NCBI GenBank assembly: GCA_947650365.1
Contig: CANTAL010000136.1
Span: 124,001 to 188,000, forward strand
Length of the DNA stretch: 64,000 nt
Direction of reading: 5' to 3'
Source of the DNA: Chamaelirium japonicum
Taxonomy: Eukaryota; Streptophyta; Magnoliopsida; Liliales; Melanthiaceae
Shown one piece after another: positions 1 through 13,969 of this stretch; the stretch's first letter is position 1; every line of letters begins with the position of its first letter. Under the pieces are notes generated by a model that did no database searches, was not told where the DNA came from, and saw only the letters and a list, made by a program, of their open reading frames with translations. Position numbers and translations under genes: made by a program.

Positions 1-129
1 GATTGTGCGAATGAATTAGAATGGATCGTACGAATAAATTAGAATGGATCGTATGAATGAATTAGAATGGATCATGCGAATGAATTAAAATTGATCGTAT
101 GAATGAATTAGAATGGATCAAGTGAATGA

Positions 130-330
130 ATTAAAATTGATCGTACGAATGAATTAGAATGGATACATTCGTACGAATGAATTAGAATGGATCGTATGAA
201 TGAATTAGAATGGATTGTAGGAATGGATCGTACGAATGAAATAGACTTGTTGAATCGATTCAAATTCATTCGCACGATCCATTCTAATTCATTCATACGA
301 TCCATTCTAATTCATTCATACGATCCATTC
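130..330. repeat. switch segment with ATAGAC word, partner at 5.96-6.16 kb
   Basis: The sequence around the first F-to-R switch (GTAGGAATGG, then GAAATAGACTTGTTG, then CGATTC) recurs at 5,957-6,160, where the word reads GAAATAGACTAGTTGG (ATAGAC at 241 and 6,068, offset 5,827). A reverse-complement relative lies at 26,300-26,330. Confidence 0.75.
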
Positions 331-941
331 TAATTCATTCGTACGAATGTATCCATTCTAATTCATTTAAACGATCCATTCTAATTCTTTCATACGATCC
401 ATTCTAATTCATTCGCACGAATGTATCCATTCTAATTCATTCGTACGATCCATTCGATTTCATTCGCACGATCCATTCTAATTCATTCATACAATCCATT
501 CTAATTCATTCGTACGATCCATTCTAATTAATTCGCACGAATGTATCAATTCTAATTCATTCGTACGATCTATTCTAATTCATTCGCACGATCCATTCTA
601 ATTCATTCATACGATCCATTCTAATTCATTCGCACGATCCATTCTAATTCATTCGCACGATTCATTCAAATTCATTCATACGATCCAATCTAATTCATTC
701 ATATAATCCATTCAAATTCTTTCGCACGAATGCATCTATTCTAATTCATTCGTACGATCCATTCGAATTCATTCCTACGATCCATTCTAATTCATTCATA
801 CGATCCATTCTAATTCATTCGCACGAATGTATCAATTTTAATTCTTTTGTACGATCCATTCTAATTCATTCGCATGATCCAATCTAATTCATTCGCACGA
901 TCTATTCTAATTCATTAGCACGATCCATCTAATTCATTCGC

Positions 942-2300
942 ACGAATGAATTAGAATGGATACATTCGTGCGAATAAATTAGAGTAGATTGTACGAATGA
1001 GTAAGAATGGATCGTACGAAAAAAATTGAATGGATCGTAGGAACGAATTAGAATGGATCGTACGAATGAATTAGAATGGATACATTCGTGCGAATGAATT
1101 AGAATGGATCGTATGAGTGAATTAGAATGGATCGTATGAATGAATTCGAATGGATCGTACGAATAAATTAGAATAGATGCATTCGTGCGAAAGAATTTGA
1201 ATGGATTATATGAATGAATTAGATTGGATCATATGAATGAATTAGAATCGATAGTGCGAATGAATTAGAATGGATCGTACGAATGAATTAGAATGGATCA
1301 TATAAATGAATTAGACTGGATTGTGCGAATGAATTAAAATGGATCGTACGAATGAATTAGAATGGATCGTATGAATGAATTCGAATGGTTCGTACGAATG
1401 AATTAGAATGGATACATTCGTGTGAATGAATTAGAATGGATCATACGAAGATATTAGGGTGGATCGTACGAATGAATTAAAATGGATAGTACGAATGACT
1501 TAGAATGGATCGTGCAAATGAATTAGAATGGATCGTATGAATGAATTAGAATGGATACATTCATGCAAAAGAATTAGAATGGATTGTATGAATAAATTAG
1601 AATGGATCGTGCAAATGAATTAGAATGGATCGTACTAAAGAATTAGAATGGATCATACGAAGGGATTAGAATGGATCGTACGAAGGAATTAGAATGGTTC
1701 GTACGAATAAATTAGAATGGATCATGCGAATGAATTAGAATGGATTGTATGAATGAATTAGAATGGATTGTACGAATGTATCCATTCTAATTCATTCCTT
1801 GGCACAATCTATTCTAATTCATTCGTACGATCCATTCTAATTCATTCATTCGTACGATCCATTATATTTCATACATACGATCCATTCTAATTCATTCGCA
1901 CGAATGTATTCATTCGCACAATCTATTCTAATTCACTTGTACGATCGATTCTAATTCATTAGCACGATCCATTCTAATTCATTCGTACGATGAATTCTAT
2001 TTCATTCGTACGATCCATTCTTGCTAATTCGTACGATCCATTCTAATTCATTCGCACGAATGTATTCATTCTAATTCATTTGTATGATCCATTCTAATTC
2101 ATTCGCATGATCCATTCTAATTCATTCATAGGATCCATTCTAATTCATTCGTACGATCCATTCTAATTCATTCGCACAATCTATTCTAATTCATTCGTAC
2201 GAATCCATTCTAATGGATCGTACGAATGAGTAAGAATAGATTGTGCGAATGAATTAGAATGGATCGTATGAATGAATTAGAATGGATACATTCGTGCGAA
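942..2300. repeat. segmental duplicate, partner at 7.7-9.0 kb
   Basis: This segment shares with 7,700-9,020 an ordered set of rare words: GTAGGAACGAATTAG (GAACGAATTA at 1,041 and 7,841), GGCACAATCT after a bare ATTCATTCC (1,801 and 8,555), CATTCATTCGTACG, TATTTCATAC, and the R-to-F switch TCTAATGGATCG (about 2,211 and 8,937). The offset shrinks from 6,800 to 6,754 to 6,726, so small unit losses separate the copies. Confidence 0.87.
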
Positions 2301-3299
2301 TGAATTAGAATGGATCGTACGAATGAGTAAGAATGGATCGTACGAATGAATTAGAATAGATTGTGCGTATGAATTAGAATGGATACATTTGTGCGAAACA
2401 ATTAGAATGGATTGTATGAATGAATTAGAATGGATCGTATAAATGAATTAGAATGGATCGTATGAAGGAATTAGAATGGATCGTCCTAATGAATTAGAAT
2501 GGATCGTGCTAATTCATTCATACAATCCATTCTAATTCATTTGTACAATCCATTCTAATTCATTCGCACAATCTATTCTAATTCATTCGTACGATCCATT
2601 CTAATTCATTCGCACGATCCATTCTAATTGATTCGTACGATCCATTCTAATTCATTCATACTAATTCATACGATCCATTCTAATTCATTCGTACGATCCA
2701 TTCTAATTCATTTGCATGAATTAGAATGGATACATTCGTGCGAATGAATTAGAATGGATCGTACGAATGAGTAAAAATGGATCGTACGAATGAAATAGAA
2801 TGGATTGTACGAATGAATTAGAATGGTTCGTGCTATTGAATTAGAATGGATCGTACGAATGAATTCATTCTAATTCATACGATCCATTCTAATTCATTCT
2901 AATTCATGCATACGATCGTACGAATGAATAAGAATGGATCGTACGAATGAAATAGAATGGATCGTACGAATGAATTAGAATGGATCGTGCTAATGAATTA
3001 GAATATATCATACAAATGAATTAGAATAAATTGTGCGAATGAATTAGAATGGGTCGTACGAATGAATTAAAATGGATCGTATGAATGAATTAGAATGGAT
3101 CGTGCGAATGAATTAGAATGGATCGTACGAATGAATTAAAATGGATCGTATGAATGAATTAGAATAGATTGTGCGAATAAATTAGAATGGATCATACGAA
3201 TGAATTAGAAGGATACATACGAAAGAATCAATTAGAATGGATTGTACAAATGAATTAGAATGGATACATTCGTGCGAATGAATTAGAATGGATTGTATG

Positions 3300-3342
3300 A
3301 ATGAATTAGAATGGATCGTACGTACGATCCATTCTATTTCAT
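3300..3342. repeat. near-perfect palindrome at an F-to-R switch
   Basis: GTAC at 3,318-3,321 meets GTAC at 3,322-3,325, and the arms (GAATTAGAATGGATC on the left, its complement on the right) match over about 21 bp each with one mismatch. Beyond this the flanking F and R blocks stay complementary at lower identity for some hundreds of bases. Confidence 0.85.
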
Positions 3343-6254
3343 TCGTACGATCCATTTTACTCATTCGTACGATCCATTCTAATTCATTCGCACGATCCAT
3401 TCTAATTCATTCATATGATCTATTCTATATCATTCGCACGATCCATTCTTAGTCATTCGTACGATCCATTCTAATTCAATCGCACGAATGTATCCATTCT
3501 AATTCATTCGTACGATCCATTCTAATTCATTAGCACGATCCATTCTAATACATTCGTACGATCCATTCTAATTCATTCATACGATCCATTCTAATTCATT
3601 TGCATGAATGTATCCATTCTAATTCAGTCGTACGATCCATTCTAATTCATTCGCACCATCTATTCTAATTCATTCGTACGATTCATTCTAATTCATTACC
3701 ACGATCCATTCTAATTCATTCGTACGTTCCATTCTAATTTATTCTAATTCGAATTTATTCAAACGATCCATTCGAATTCTTTCGCACGATCCATTCAATT
3801 CATTCATACGATCCATTCTTATTCTTTCTCACGAATGTATCCATTCTAATTCATTCGTACGATCCATTCTAATTCATTCGCACAATCTATTCTAATTCAT
3901 TCGTACGATCCATTCTAATTCATTAGCACGATCCATTCTAATTCATTCGTACGATCCATTCTATTTCATTCGTATGATCCATTCTTACTCATTCGTACGA
4001 TCCATTCTAATTCATTCACACGAATGTATCCTTTCTAATTCATTCGTACGATCCATTATAATTCATTCGCACGATCCATTCTAATTCATTCATACGATAC
4101 AATCTAATTCATTCATACGATCCATTCTAATTCATCGCACGAATGTATCCATTCTAATTCATTCGTATGATCCATTCTAATTCATTCGCACAATCTATTC
4201 TAATTCATTCGTACGATCCATTCTAATTTATTAGCACGATCCATTCTAATTCATTCGTACGATCCATTTTATTTCATTCGTACGATCCATTCTTACTCAT
4301 TCGTTCGATCTATTCTAATTCATTTGCATGAATGTATCCATTCTAATTCATTCGTACGATCCATTCTAATTCATTCGCACCATCCATTCTAATTCATTCA
4401 TACGATCCATTCTAATTCATTCGTACGATCCATTCTAATTCATTCGCACGATCCATTCTAATATATTCATGCGATCCATTCTAATTCATTCGTACGATCC
4501 ATTCTAATTCTTTCGTACGATCCATTATAATTCATTCGCATGATCCATTCCAATTCATTCATACGATCCCATCTAATTCATTCATACGATCCATTCTAAT
4601 TCATTCGCACGAATGTATCCATTCTAATTTATTCGTACGATCCATTCTAATTCATTCGCACAATCCATTCTAATTCTTTCGCATGAATGTATCCATTCTA
4701 ATTCATTCGTACGATCCATTCTAATTCATTCGCACGATCCATTCTAATTCATTCATACGATCAATTCTATTTCATTCATTGATCCATTCGTGCGAAAGAG
4801 TTAGAATGGATTGTATGAATGAATTTGAATGGATCGTATGAATGAATTTGAATGGATCGTATGAATGAATTAGAATGGATCGTGCGAATGAATTAGAATG
4901 GATCGTATGAATGAATTAGAATGGATCATATGAATGAATTAGAATGGATCGTATGAATGAATTTGAATGGATCGTACGAATGAATTAGAATGGATACATT
5001 TTTGCGAAAGAATTAGAATGGATTGTGCGAATGAATTAGAATGGATCGTACGAATGAATTAGAATGGATACATTCATGCGAATGAATTAGAATGGATCGT
5101 ATGAATGAATTAGATTGGATCGTATGAATGAATTAGAATGGATCGTGCGAATGAATTAGAATGGATCGTACGAATGAATTAGAATGGATCGTATGAATTA
5201 ATTAGAATGGATCGTGCAAATGAATTAGAATGGATCGTACGAATGAATTAGAATGGATCGTATGAATGAATTAGAATGGATCGTGCGAATGAATTAGAAT
5301 GGATCGTACAAGTGAATTAGAATAGATACATTCGTGCGAATGAATTAGAATGGATAGTACGAATGAGTAATAATGGATCGTACGAATGAAATAGAATGTA
5401 TCGTACGATAGAATTAGAATTGATCGTGCAAATGAATTAGATTGGATCGTGCGAATGAATTAGAATGGATCGTACGAATGAATTAGAATGGATACATTCG
5501 TGCGAATGAATTAGAATGGATCGTTTGAATCAATTAGAATGGATCGTATGAATGAATTCGAATGGATCGTACGAATGAATTAGAATGGATTCATTCGTGC
5601 GAAAGAATTAGAATGGATTGTATGAATGAATTAGAATGGCCCGTATGAATGAATTAAAATGGATCGTACAAATGAACTAGAATAGATCATACAAATGAAT
5701 TAGAATGGATCGTATGAATGAGTTAGAATGGATCGTGCGAATGAATTAGAATGGACTGTACGAATGAATTAGAATGGATCGTATGAATAAATTCGAATGG
5801 ATCGTACGAATGAATTATAATGGATACGTTCGTGCTAATGAATTAGAATGGATCATAAGAAGGAATTAGGGTGGATCGTACGAATGAATTATAATGGATC
5901 GTACGAATGAATTAGAATGGATCATGCGAATAAATTAGAATGGATCATGCAAATGAATTAGAATGGATACATTCGTACGAATGAATTAGAATGGATCGTA
6001 TGAATGAATTAGAATGGATCGTACGATTGAATTAGAATGAATCGTAGGAATGGATCGTACAAATGAAATAGACTAGTTGGATCGATTCTAATTTATTCGC
6101 ATGATCCATTCTAATTCATTCATACGATCCATTCTAATTCATTCATACAATCCATTCTAATTCATTCGTACGAATGTATCCATTCTAATTCATTCATACG
6201 ATCCATTCTAAATCATTCGCACGAATGTATATATTCTAATTTATTCGTACGATC

Positions 6255-8122
6255 CATTCGGTTTCATTCGCATGATCCATTCTAATTCACTCATACGATC
6301 CATTCTAATTCATTCGTATGATCCATTTAAGTTCATTCGCACGAATGTATCCATTCTAATTCATTCGTACGATCCATTCTAATTCATTCGCACAATCTAA
6401 TCTAATTTATTCGCACGATCCATTCTAATTCATTTGTACGATCCATTCTATTTCATTCATATGATCCATTCTAATTCGTGTGAATGAATTACATTGGATC
6501 ATACAAATGAATTAGAATGGATCGTGCGAATGAATTAGAATGGATCGTACGAATGAATTAGAATAGATTATGCGAATGATATAGAATGGATCGTACGAAT
6601 GAATTAGAATGGATATATTCTAATTCATTCCCACGATCCATTATAATTCATTCATACGATCCATTCTAATTCATTCGTACGATCCATTCTAATTCATTAG
6701 CACGATTCATTCTAATTCATTCGTATAATCCATTCTATTTCATTCGTACGATCCATTCTTACTCATTGAATTAGAATGGATCATGCGAATGAATTAGAAT
6801 GGATCGTACGAATGAATTAGAGTGGATACATTCGTGTGAATGAATTAGAATAAATCGTACGAATGAGTAAGAATGGATCGTACGAATGAAATAGAATGGA
6901 TCGTAGGAACGAATTAGAATGGATCGTATGAATGACTTAGAATGGATACATTCGTGTGAATGAATTACAATGGATCGTATGAATGAATTAGAATGGATCG
7001 TATGAATGAATTCGAATGGATCGTACGAATGAATTAGAATGGATGCATTCGTGCGAAAGAATTAGAATGGATTGTATGAATGAATTAGAATGGATCGTAT
7101 GAATGAATTAGAATGGATCGTGCGAATGAATTAGAATGGATCGTACGAATGAATTAGAATGGATCGTAAGAATGAATTAGAATGGATACATTCTAATTCA
7201 TTCCCATTATCCATTCTAATTCCTTCATACGATGCATTCTAATTCATTCGTATGATCCATTCTAATTCATTCGCACGAATGTATCCATTCTAATTCATTC
7301 ATACGATCCATTCTAATTCATTCGCACGATCCAATCTAATTCATTCGCTCGATCCATTCTAATTCATTCGTACGATCCATTCTATTTCATTCGTACGATC
7401 CATTCTAATTCGTGCAAATTAATTAGATTGGATCATACAAATGAATTAGAATGGATCGTGCGAATGAATTAGAATGGATCGTACGAATGAATTATAATAG
7501 ATTGTGCGAATGAATTAGAATGGATCGTACGAATGAATTTGAATGGATACATTCTAATTCATTCCCACGATCCATTCTAATTCATTCATACGATCCATTC
7601 TAATTCATTCGTACGATCCATTCTAATTCATTAGCACGATCCATTCTAATTCATTCGTATGATCCATTCTATTTCATTCGTACGATCCATTCTTACTCAA
7701 TGAATTAGAATGGATCGTGCGAATGAATTAGAATGGATCGTATGAATGAATTAGAATGGATACATTCGTGCGAATGAATTAGAATAGATCGTACGAATTA
7801 GCAAGAATGGATCGTATGAATAAAATAGAAAGGATCGTAGGAACGAATTAGAATGGATCGTACGAATGAATTAGAATGGATACATTCGTGCGAATGAATT
7901 AGAATGGATCGTATGAATAAATTAGAATGGATCGTATGAATGAATTTGAATGGATCAAACGAATGAATTAGAATGGATGCATTCGTGCGAAAGAATTTGA
8001 ATCGATTGTATGAATGAATTAGAATGGATCGTATGAATGAATTAGAATGGATCGTGCGAATGAATTAGTATGGATCATACGAATAAATTAGAATAGATCG
8101 TATGAATGAATTAGAATGGATC
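6255..8122. repeat. 934-bp tandem duplication with inverted blocks
   Basis: Copies are about 6,255-7,188 and 7,189-8,122. GATCATACAAATG is at 6,497 and 7,431 and GCACGAATG at 6,339 and 7,273, both 934 bp apart. Each copy holds R, F, R and F pieces in the same order, with the switches at equivalent places (CTAATTCGTG at about 6,477 and 7,411; CTTACTCA joined to GAATTAG at about 6,766 and 7,698) and the shared word GTAGGAACGAATTAG. Confidence 0.88.
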
Positions 8123-9020
8123 GTGCGAATGAATTAGAATGGATCGTACGAATGAATTAGAATGGATCATATGAATGAATTCGAATGGTTCGTACGAATG
8201 AATTAGAATGGATACATTCGTGTGAATGAATTAGAATGGATCATACGAAGGAATTAGGGTGGATCGTATGAATGAATTAAAATGGATTGTACGAATGAAT
8301 TAGAATGGTTCGTGTGAATGAATTAGAATGGATCGTATGAATGAATTAGAAAGGATACATTCGTGCAAAAGAATTAGAATGGATTGTATGAATGAATTAG
8401 AATGGATCGTGCAAATGAATTAGAATGGATCGTACAAAAGAATTAGAAAGGATCGTACGAAGGAATTAGAATGGATCGTACGAATGAATTAGAATGGATC
8501 ATGCGAATGAATTAGAATGGATTGTACAAATGTATCCATTATAATTCATTCCTGGGCACAATCTATTCTAATTCATTCGTACGATCGATTCTTATTCATT
8601 CATTCGTACGATCCATTCTATTTCATACGTACGATCCATTCTCATTCATTCGCACGAATGTATTCATTCGCACAATCTGTTCTAATTCATTCGTACGATC
8701 GATTCTAATTCATTAGCACGATCTATTCTAATTCATTCGTATGATCCATTCTGTTTCATTCGTACGATCCATTCTTACTCATTCGTACGATCCATTCTAA
8801 TTCATTCGTACGATCCATTCTAATTCATTCGCACGATCCATTCTAATTCATTCATACGATCCATTCTAATTCATTCGTACGATCCATTCAAATTCATTCG
8901 CACAATCTATTCTAATTTATTCGTACAAATCTATTCTAATGGATCGTACGAATGAGTAAGAATAGATTGTGCCAATGAATTAGAATGGATCGTACGAATG
9001 AATTATAATGGATACATTCG
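7700..9020. repeat. segmental duplicate, partner at 0.94-2.3 kb
   Basis: This is the second copy of the dispersed segment. It overlaps the right copy of the 934-bp tandem duplication, so that segment exists in at least three related versions within the first 9 kb. Both orientation switches of the partner (F to R at about 8,528, R to F at about 8,936) are kept. Confidence 0.87.
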
Positions 9021-12000
9021 TGCGAATGAATTAAATGGATCGTATAAATGAATTAGATTGGATCGTATGAATGAATTAGAATGGATTGTGCGAATGAATT
9101 AGAATGGATCGTACGAATAAATTAGAATGGATACATTCGTGCGAAAGAATTAGAATGGATTAGAATAGATCGTATGAATTAATTCATTTGTACGATCCAT
9201 TCGTACGATCCAATCTAATTCATTCGCACGATCCATTCTAATTCATTCGTACGATCCATTCTTACTCATTCGTACGATCCATTCTTACTCATTCGTACGA
9301 TCCATTCTTACTCATTCGTACGATCGTACGAATGAATTAGAATGGATCGTATGAATGAATTAGAATAGATTGTATGAAGGAATTAGAATAGATTATGCAA
9401 ATGAATTAGAATGGATCGTACGAATGAATTAGAATGGATACATTCATGCGAATGAATTAGAATGGATCATACGAAGGAACTAGGGTGGATCGTACGAATG
9501 AATTAGAATGGATACATTCATGCGAAAGAATTAGAATTGATTCTATGAATGAATTTGAATGGATCGTACGAATGAATTAGAATGGATCGTACGAATGAAT
9601 TAGAATAGATTGTGCGAATGAATTAGAATGGATTGTACAAATGAATTAGATTGGATACATTCGTGCGAAAGAATTAGAATAGATTGTATGAATGAATTAG
9701 AATGGATCGTATGAAAGAATTAGAATGGATAATACGAATGAATTAGAATGGATCGTACGAATGAATTAGAATGGATCGTGCGAATGAATTAGAATGGATC
9801 GTACGAATGAATTAGAATGGATACATTCGTGCGAATAAATTAGAATGGATCGTACGAATGAGTAAGAATGGATCGTACGAATAAAATAGAAAGGATCGTA
9901 TGAATGAATTAGAATGGATCGTACGAATGAATTAGAATGGATCGTACGAATGAGTAAGAATGGATCATACAAATGAACTAGAATGGATCGTACGAATGAA
10001 TTAAAATGGATCGTGCGAATGAATTAGAATGGACCGTACGAATGAATTAGAATGGATCGTACGAATGAATTAGAATGGATCGTATGAATAAATTAGAATG
10101 GATTGTGCGAATGAATTAGAATGGATCGTACGAATGAATTAGAATGGATCGTATGAATGAATTAGAATGGATCGTGCGAATGAAATAGAATGGATCGTAC
10201 GTGAATTAGAATGGATCGTATGAATGAATTAGAATGGATCGTGTGAATGAATTAGAATGGATCGTACGAATGAATTAGAATGGATACATACGAAAGAATG
10301 GATCGTACGTATGAATTAGAATAAATCGTACGAATGAATTAGAATGGATACATTCATGGGAATGAATTAGAATGGATCGTACCAAGGATTTAGAATGGAT
10401 CATACGAATGGAATAAAATGGATCGTACGAAGGAATTAGAATGGATCGTACGAAGGAATTAGAATGGATCGTACGAAGGAATTAGAATGGATCATACAAA
10501 GGAATATGAAAGGATCGTATGAATGAATTAGAATGAATACATTTGTGCAAAAGAATTAGATAGAATGGATCATACGAATGAATTAGAATGGATCGTGCTA
10601 ATGAATTATAATGGATTGTACGAATGAATTAGAATGGATTGTGCAAATGAATCAGAATGGATCATGCAAATGAATTAGAATGAATCGTACGAATGAATTA
10701 GAATGGATCATACGAATGAATTAGAATGGATACATTCGTTAAAAAGAATTAGAATGGATTGTATGAATGAATTAGAATGGATCATGCGAATGAATTAGAA
10801 TGGATCGTACGAATGAATTAGAATGGATACATTCGTGCGAATGAATTAGAACGGATCGTACGAATAAGTAAGAATGGATCGTACGAATGAAATAGAATGG
10901 ATCGTACGAATGAATTAGAATGGATCGTGCTAATGTATTAGAATGGATCGTACGAATGAATTAGAATAGATTGTGCGAATGAATTAGAATGGATCGTACG
11001 AATGATTTAGCATGGATACATTCGTGTGAACGAATTAGAATAGATCGTACGAATGGATCGTACGAAGGAATTAGAATGAATTAGAATAGATATATTCGTG
11101 CGAGTGAATTAGAATGGATCGTATGAATGAATTAGATTGGATTGAATTAATGAATTAAAATGGATCGTACGTATGAATTAGAATGGATACATTTATGGGA
11201 ATGAATTAGAATGGATCGTACGAAGGAATTAGAATGGATCATACGAAGGAATTAGAATGGATCGTATGAATGAATTAGAATGGATACATTCATGCAAAAG
11301 AATTAGAATGGATTGCATTCTAAGTCATTCGTATGATCCATTCTAATTCATTCGCACGATCCATTCTAATTCATTCATACGATCCATTCTAATTCATTCG
11401 TACGATCCATTCTAATTCATTCGCACGATACATTCTAATTCATTCAAACGATCCATTCTAATTCATTCATACAATCCATTCTAATTCTTTCACACAAATG
11501 TATCCATTCTAATTCATTCGTAATATCTAATCTAATACCTTCGTATAATCCATTCTAATTCATTCGTACGATCCATTCTAATTCATTCGCACAATCCATT
11601 CTAATTCATTCATACGATCCATTCTAATTCATTCATACGATCCATTCTAATTCATTCGCACAATCTATTCTAATTCATTCGTACGATCCATTCTAATTCA
11701 TTAGCATGATCCATTCTAATTCATTTGTACGATCCATTCTATTTCATTCGTACGATCCATTCTTACTTATTCGTACGATTTATTCTAATTCTAATTCATT
11801 CGTATGATCAATTCTAATTCATTAGCACGATCCATTCTAATTCATTTGTACGATCCATTCTATTTCATTAATACGATCCATTCTAATTCATTCGCATGAT
11901 CCATTCTAATTCAATTATACGATCCTTTCTAATTCATTCGTACGATCCATTCTAATTCATTCGTACGATCCATTCTAATTCATTCGTACGAATGTATCCA

Positions 12001-13969
12001 CTCTAATTCATTCATACGATCCATTCTAATTCATTCGCACGAATGTATCCATTCTAATTCATTCGTATGATCCATTCTAATTCATTCATACGATCCATTC
12101 TAATTCTTTCATACGATCCATTCTAATTCATGCGATCCATTCTAATTTATTCGTACGACACATTCTTACTCATTCGTACGATCCATTATAATTCATTCGC
12201 ACGAATGTATCCATTCTAATTCATTCGTACGATCCATTCTAATTTATTCGCACGATCCATTCTAATTCATTCATACGATCCATTATAATTCATTCGTATG
12301 ATCCATTCTAATTCATTCGCAGATCCATTCTATTTCATTCATACGATCAATTCTAATTCATTCATACAATCTATTCTAATTCTTTCGTACGAATGAATTA
12401 GAATGGATCGTACGAAGGAATTAGAATGGATCATACGAATGAAATAGAATGGATCGTACGAAGGAATTAGAATGGATCGTGCGAATGAATTAGAATGGAT
12501 CATGCGAATGAATTAGAATGGATTGTACGAATGAATTAGAATGGATACATTCATGCAAATAAATTAGAATGGATCGTACGAATGAGTAAGAATGGATCGT
12601 ACGAATGAATTAGAATGGATCGTGTCAATGAATTAGATTGGATCGGATGAATTAGAATGGATCGTGCGAATGAATTAGAATAGATCGTACAAATGAATTA
12701 GAATAGATCGTGCGAATGAATTAGAATGGATCCTACGAATGAATTAGAATGGATACATTCGTGCGAATGATTTAGAATGGATCATACGAATGAGTAAGAA
12801 TGGATCGTACGAATGAAATAGAAGGGATCTTATCATACGATCCATTCGAATTCATTCATAAGATCCATTCTAATTCATTCGTATGATCCATTCTAATTCA
12901 TTCGCACGATCCATTCTAATTCATTCGCACGATCCATTCTAATTTATTCATACGATCCATTCTAATTCATTCATACGATCCATTCTAATTCATTCGTACG
13001 ATCCATTCTAATTCATACGTACAATCTATTCTAATTCATTCGTACGATCCATTCTAATTCATTAACACGATCAATTCTAATTAATTCGTACGATCCATTA
13101 TATTTCATTCGTACGATCCATTCTTACTCATTCGTACGATCCATTCTAATTCATTCGCACGAATGTATCCATTCTATTCTAATTCTTTCGTACGATTCAT
13201 TCTAATTCATTCCACGATCCATTCTAATTCATTCATACGATCCCTTCTAATTCATTCGTACGACCCATTCTAGTTCATTCGCACGATCCATTCCAATTCA
13301 TTCATACGATTCATTCTAACTCATTCATACAATCCATTCTAATTCTTTCGCACGAATGTATCCATTCCAATTCAATCGTACGATCCACCCTAATTCCTTC
13401 GTATGATCCATTCTAATTAATTCGCACGAATGTATCCATTCTAATTCATTCGTAAGATCCATTCGAATTCATTCATACGATCCATTCTAATTCATTCATG
13501 TGATCCATTCTAATTCATTCATACGATACATTCTAATTCAATCGCACGAATGTATTAATTCGTACAATCCATTCTAATTCATTCATACGATCCTTTCTAA
13601 TTCATTCGGACGAATGTATTCATTCGCACAATCTATTCTAATTCATTCACACGATCCATTCTAATTCATTAGCATGATCCATTCTAATTTATTAGTACGA
13701 TCCATTCTATTTCATTCGTACGATCCATTCTTACTCATTCGTACGATCCATTCTAATTCATTCGCACGAATGTATCCATTCTAATTCATTCGTACGATCC
13801 ATTCTAATTCATTCGCACTATCCTTTCTAATTCATTCATACGATCCATTCTAATTCATTCGTACGATCCATTCTAATTCATTCGTACGATCCTTTCTAAT
13901 TCATTCGTACGATCCATTCTAATTCATTCGCACTATCCTTTCTAATTCATTCGTATGATCCATTCTAAT

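Larger units (their letters stand above)
1..6080. repeat. satellite sub-region: alternating F/R blocks
   Basis: Approximate orientation blocks: F 1-250, R 251-941, F 942-1776, R 1777-2211, F 2212-2508, R 2509-2713, F 2714-2861, R 2862-2913, F 2914-3321, R 3322-4787, F 4788-6080. The boundaries are direct reads of where GAATTAGAATGG changes to CCATTCTAATTC or back, good to about 10 bp. The switch at 250 passes through an atypical stretch containing ATAGACTTGTTG, and a near copy of that stretch occurs at 6,068. Nothing but satellite is present. Confidence 0.9.
6081..12832. repeat. satellite sub-region: short alternating blocks
   Basis: Approximate blocks: R 6081-6476, F 6477-6613, R 6614-6766, F 6767-7187, R 7188-7410, F 7411-7549, R 7550-7698, F 7699-8528, R 8529-8935, F 8936-9181, R 9182-9323, F 9324-11314, R 11315-12389, F 12390-12832. 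The close spacing of switches from 6.4 to 7.7 kb comes from one block series present twice (the 934-bp duplication). Only satellite is seen. Confidence 0.9.

Noticed and set aside
108-305. Short open frames of 60-90 codons in the satellite (also at 3182, 8517, 9766, 18116, 22057, 33815, 47516, 54913, 56313, 60896), translating to repeats like IHSNSFVRSIL
   Set aside because: They are translations of the 23-bp unit in R orientation. Because 23 is not a multiple of 3, the frame rotates and soon meets TAA; they stay open only where variant or 28-bp units shift the frame. There is no start context, conserved length or domain.
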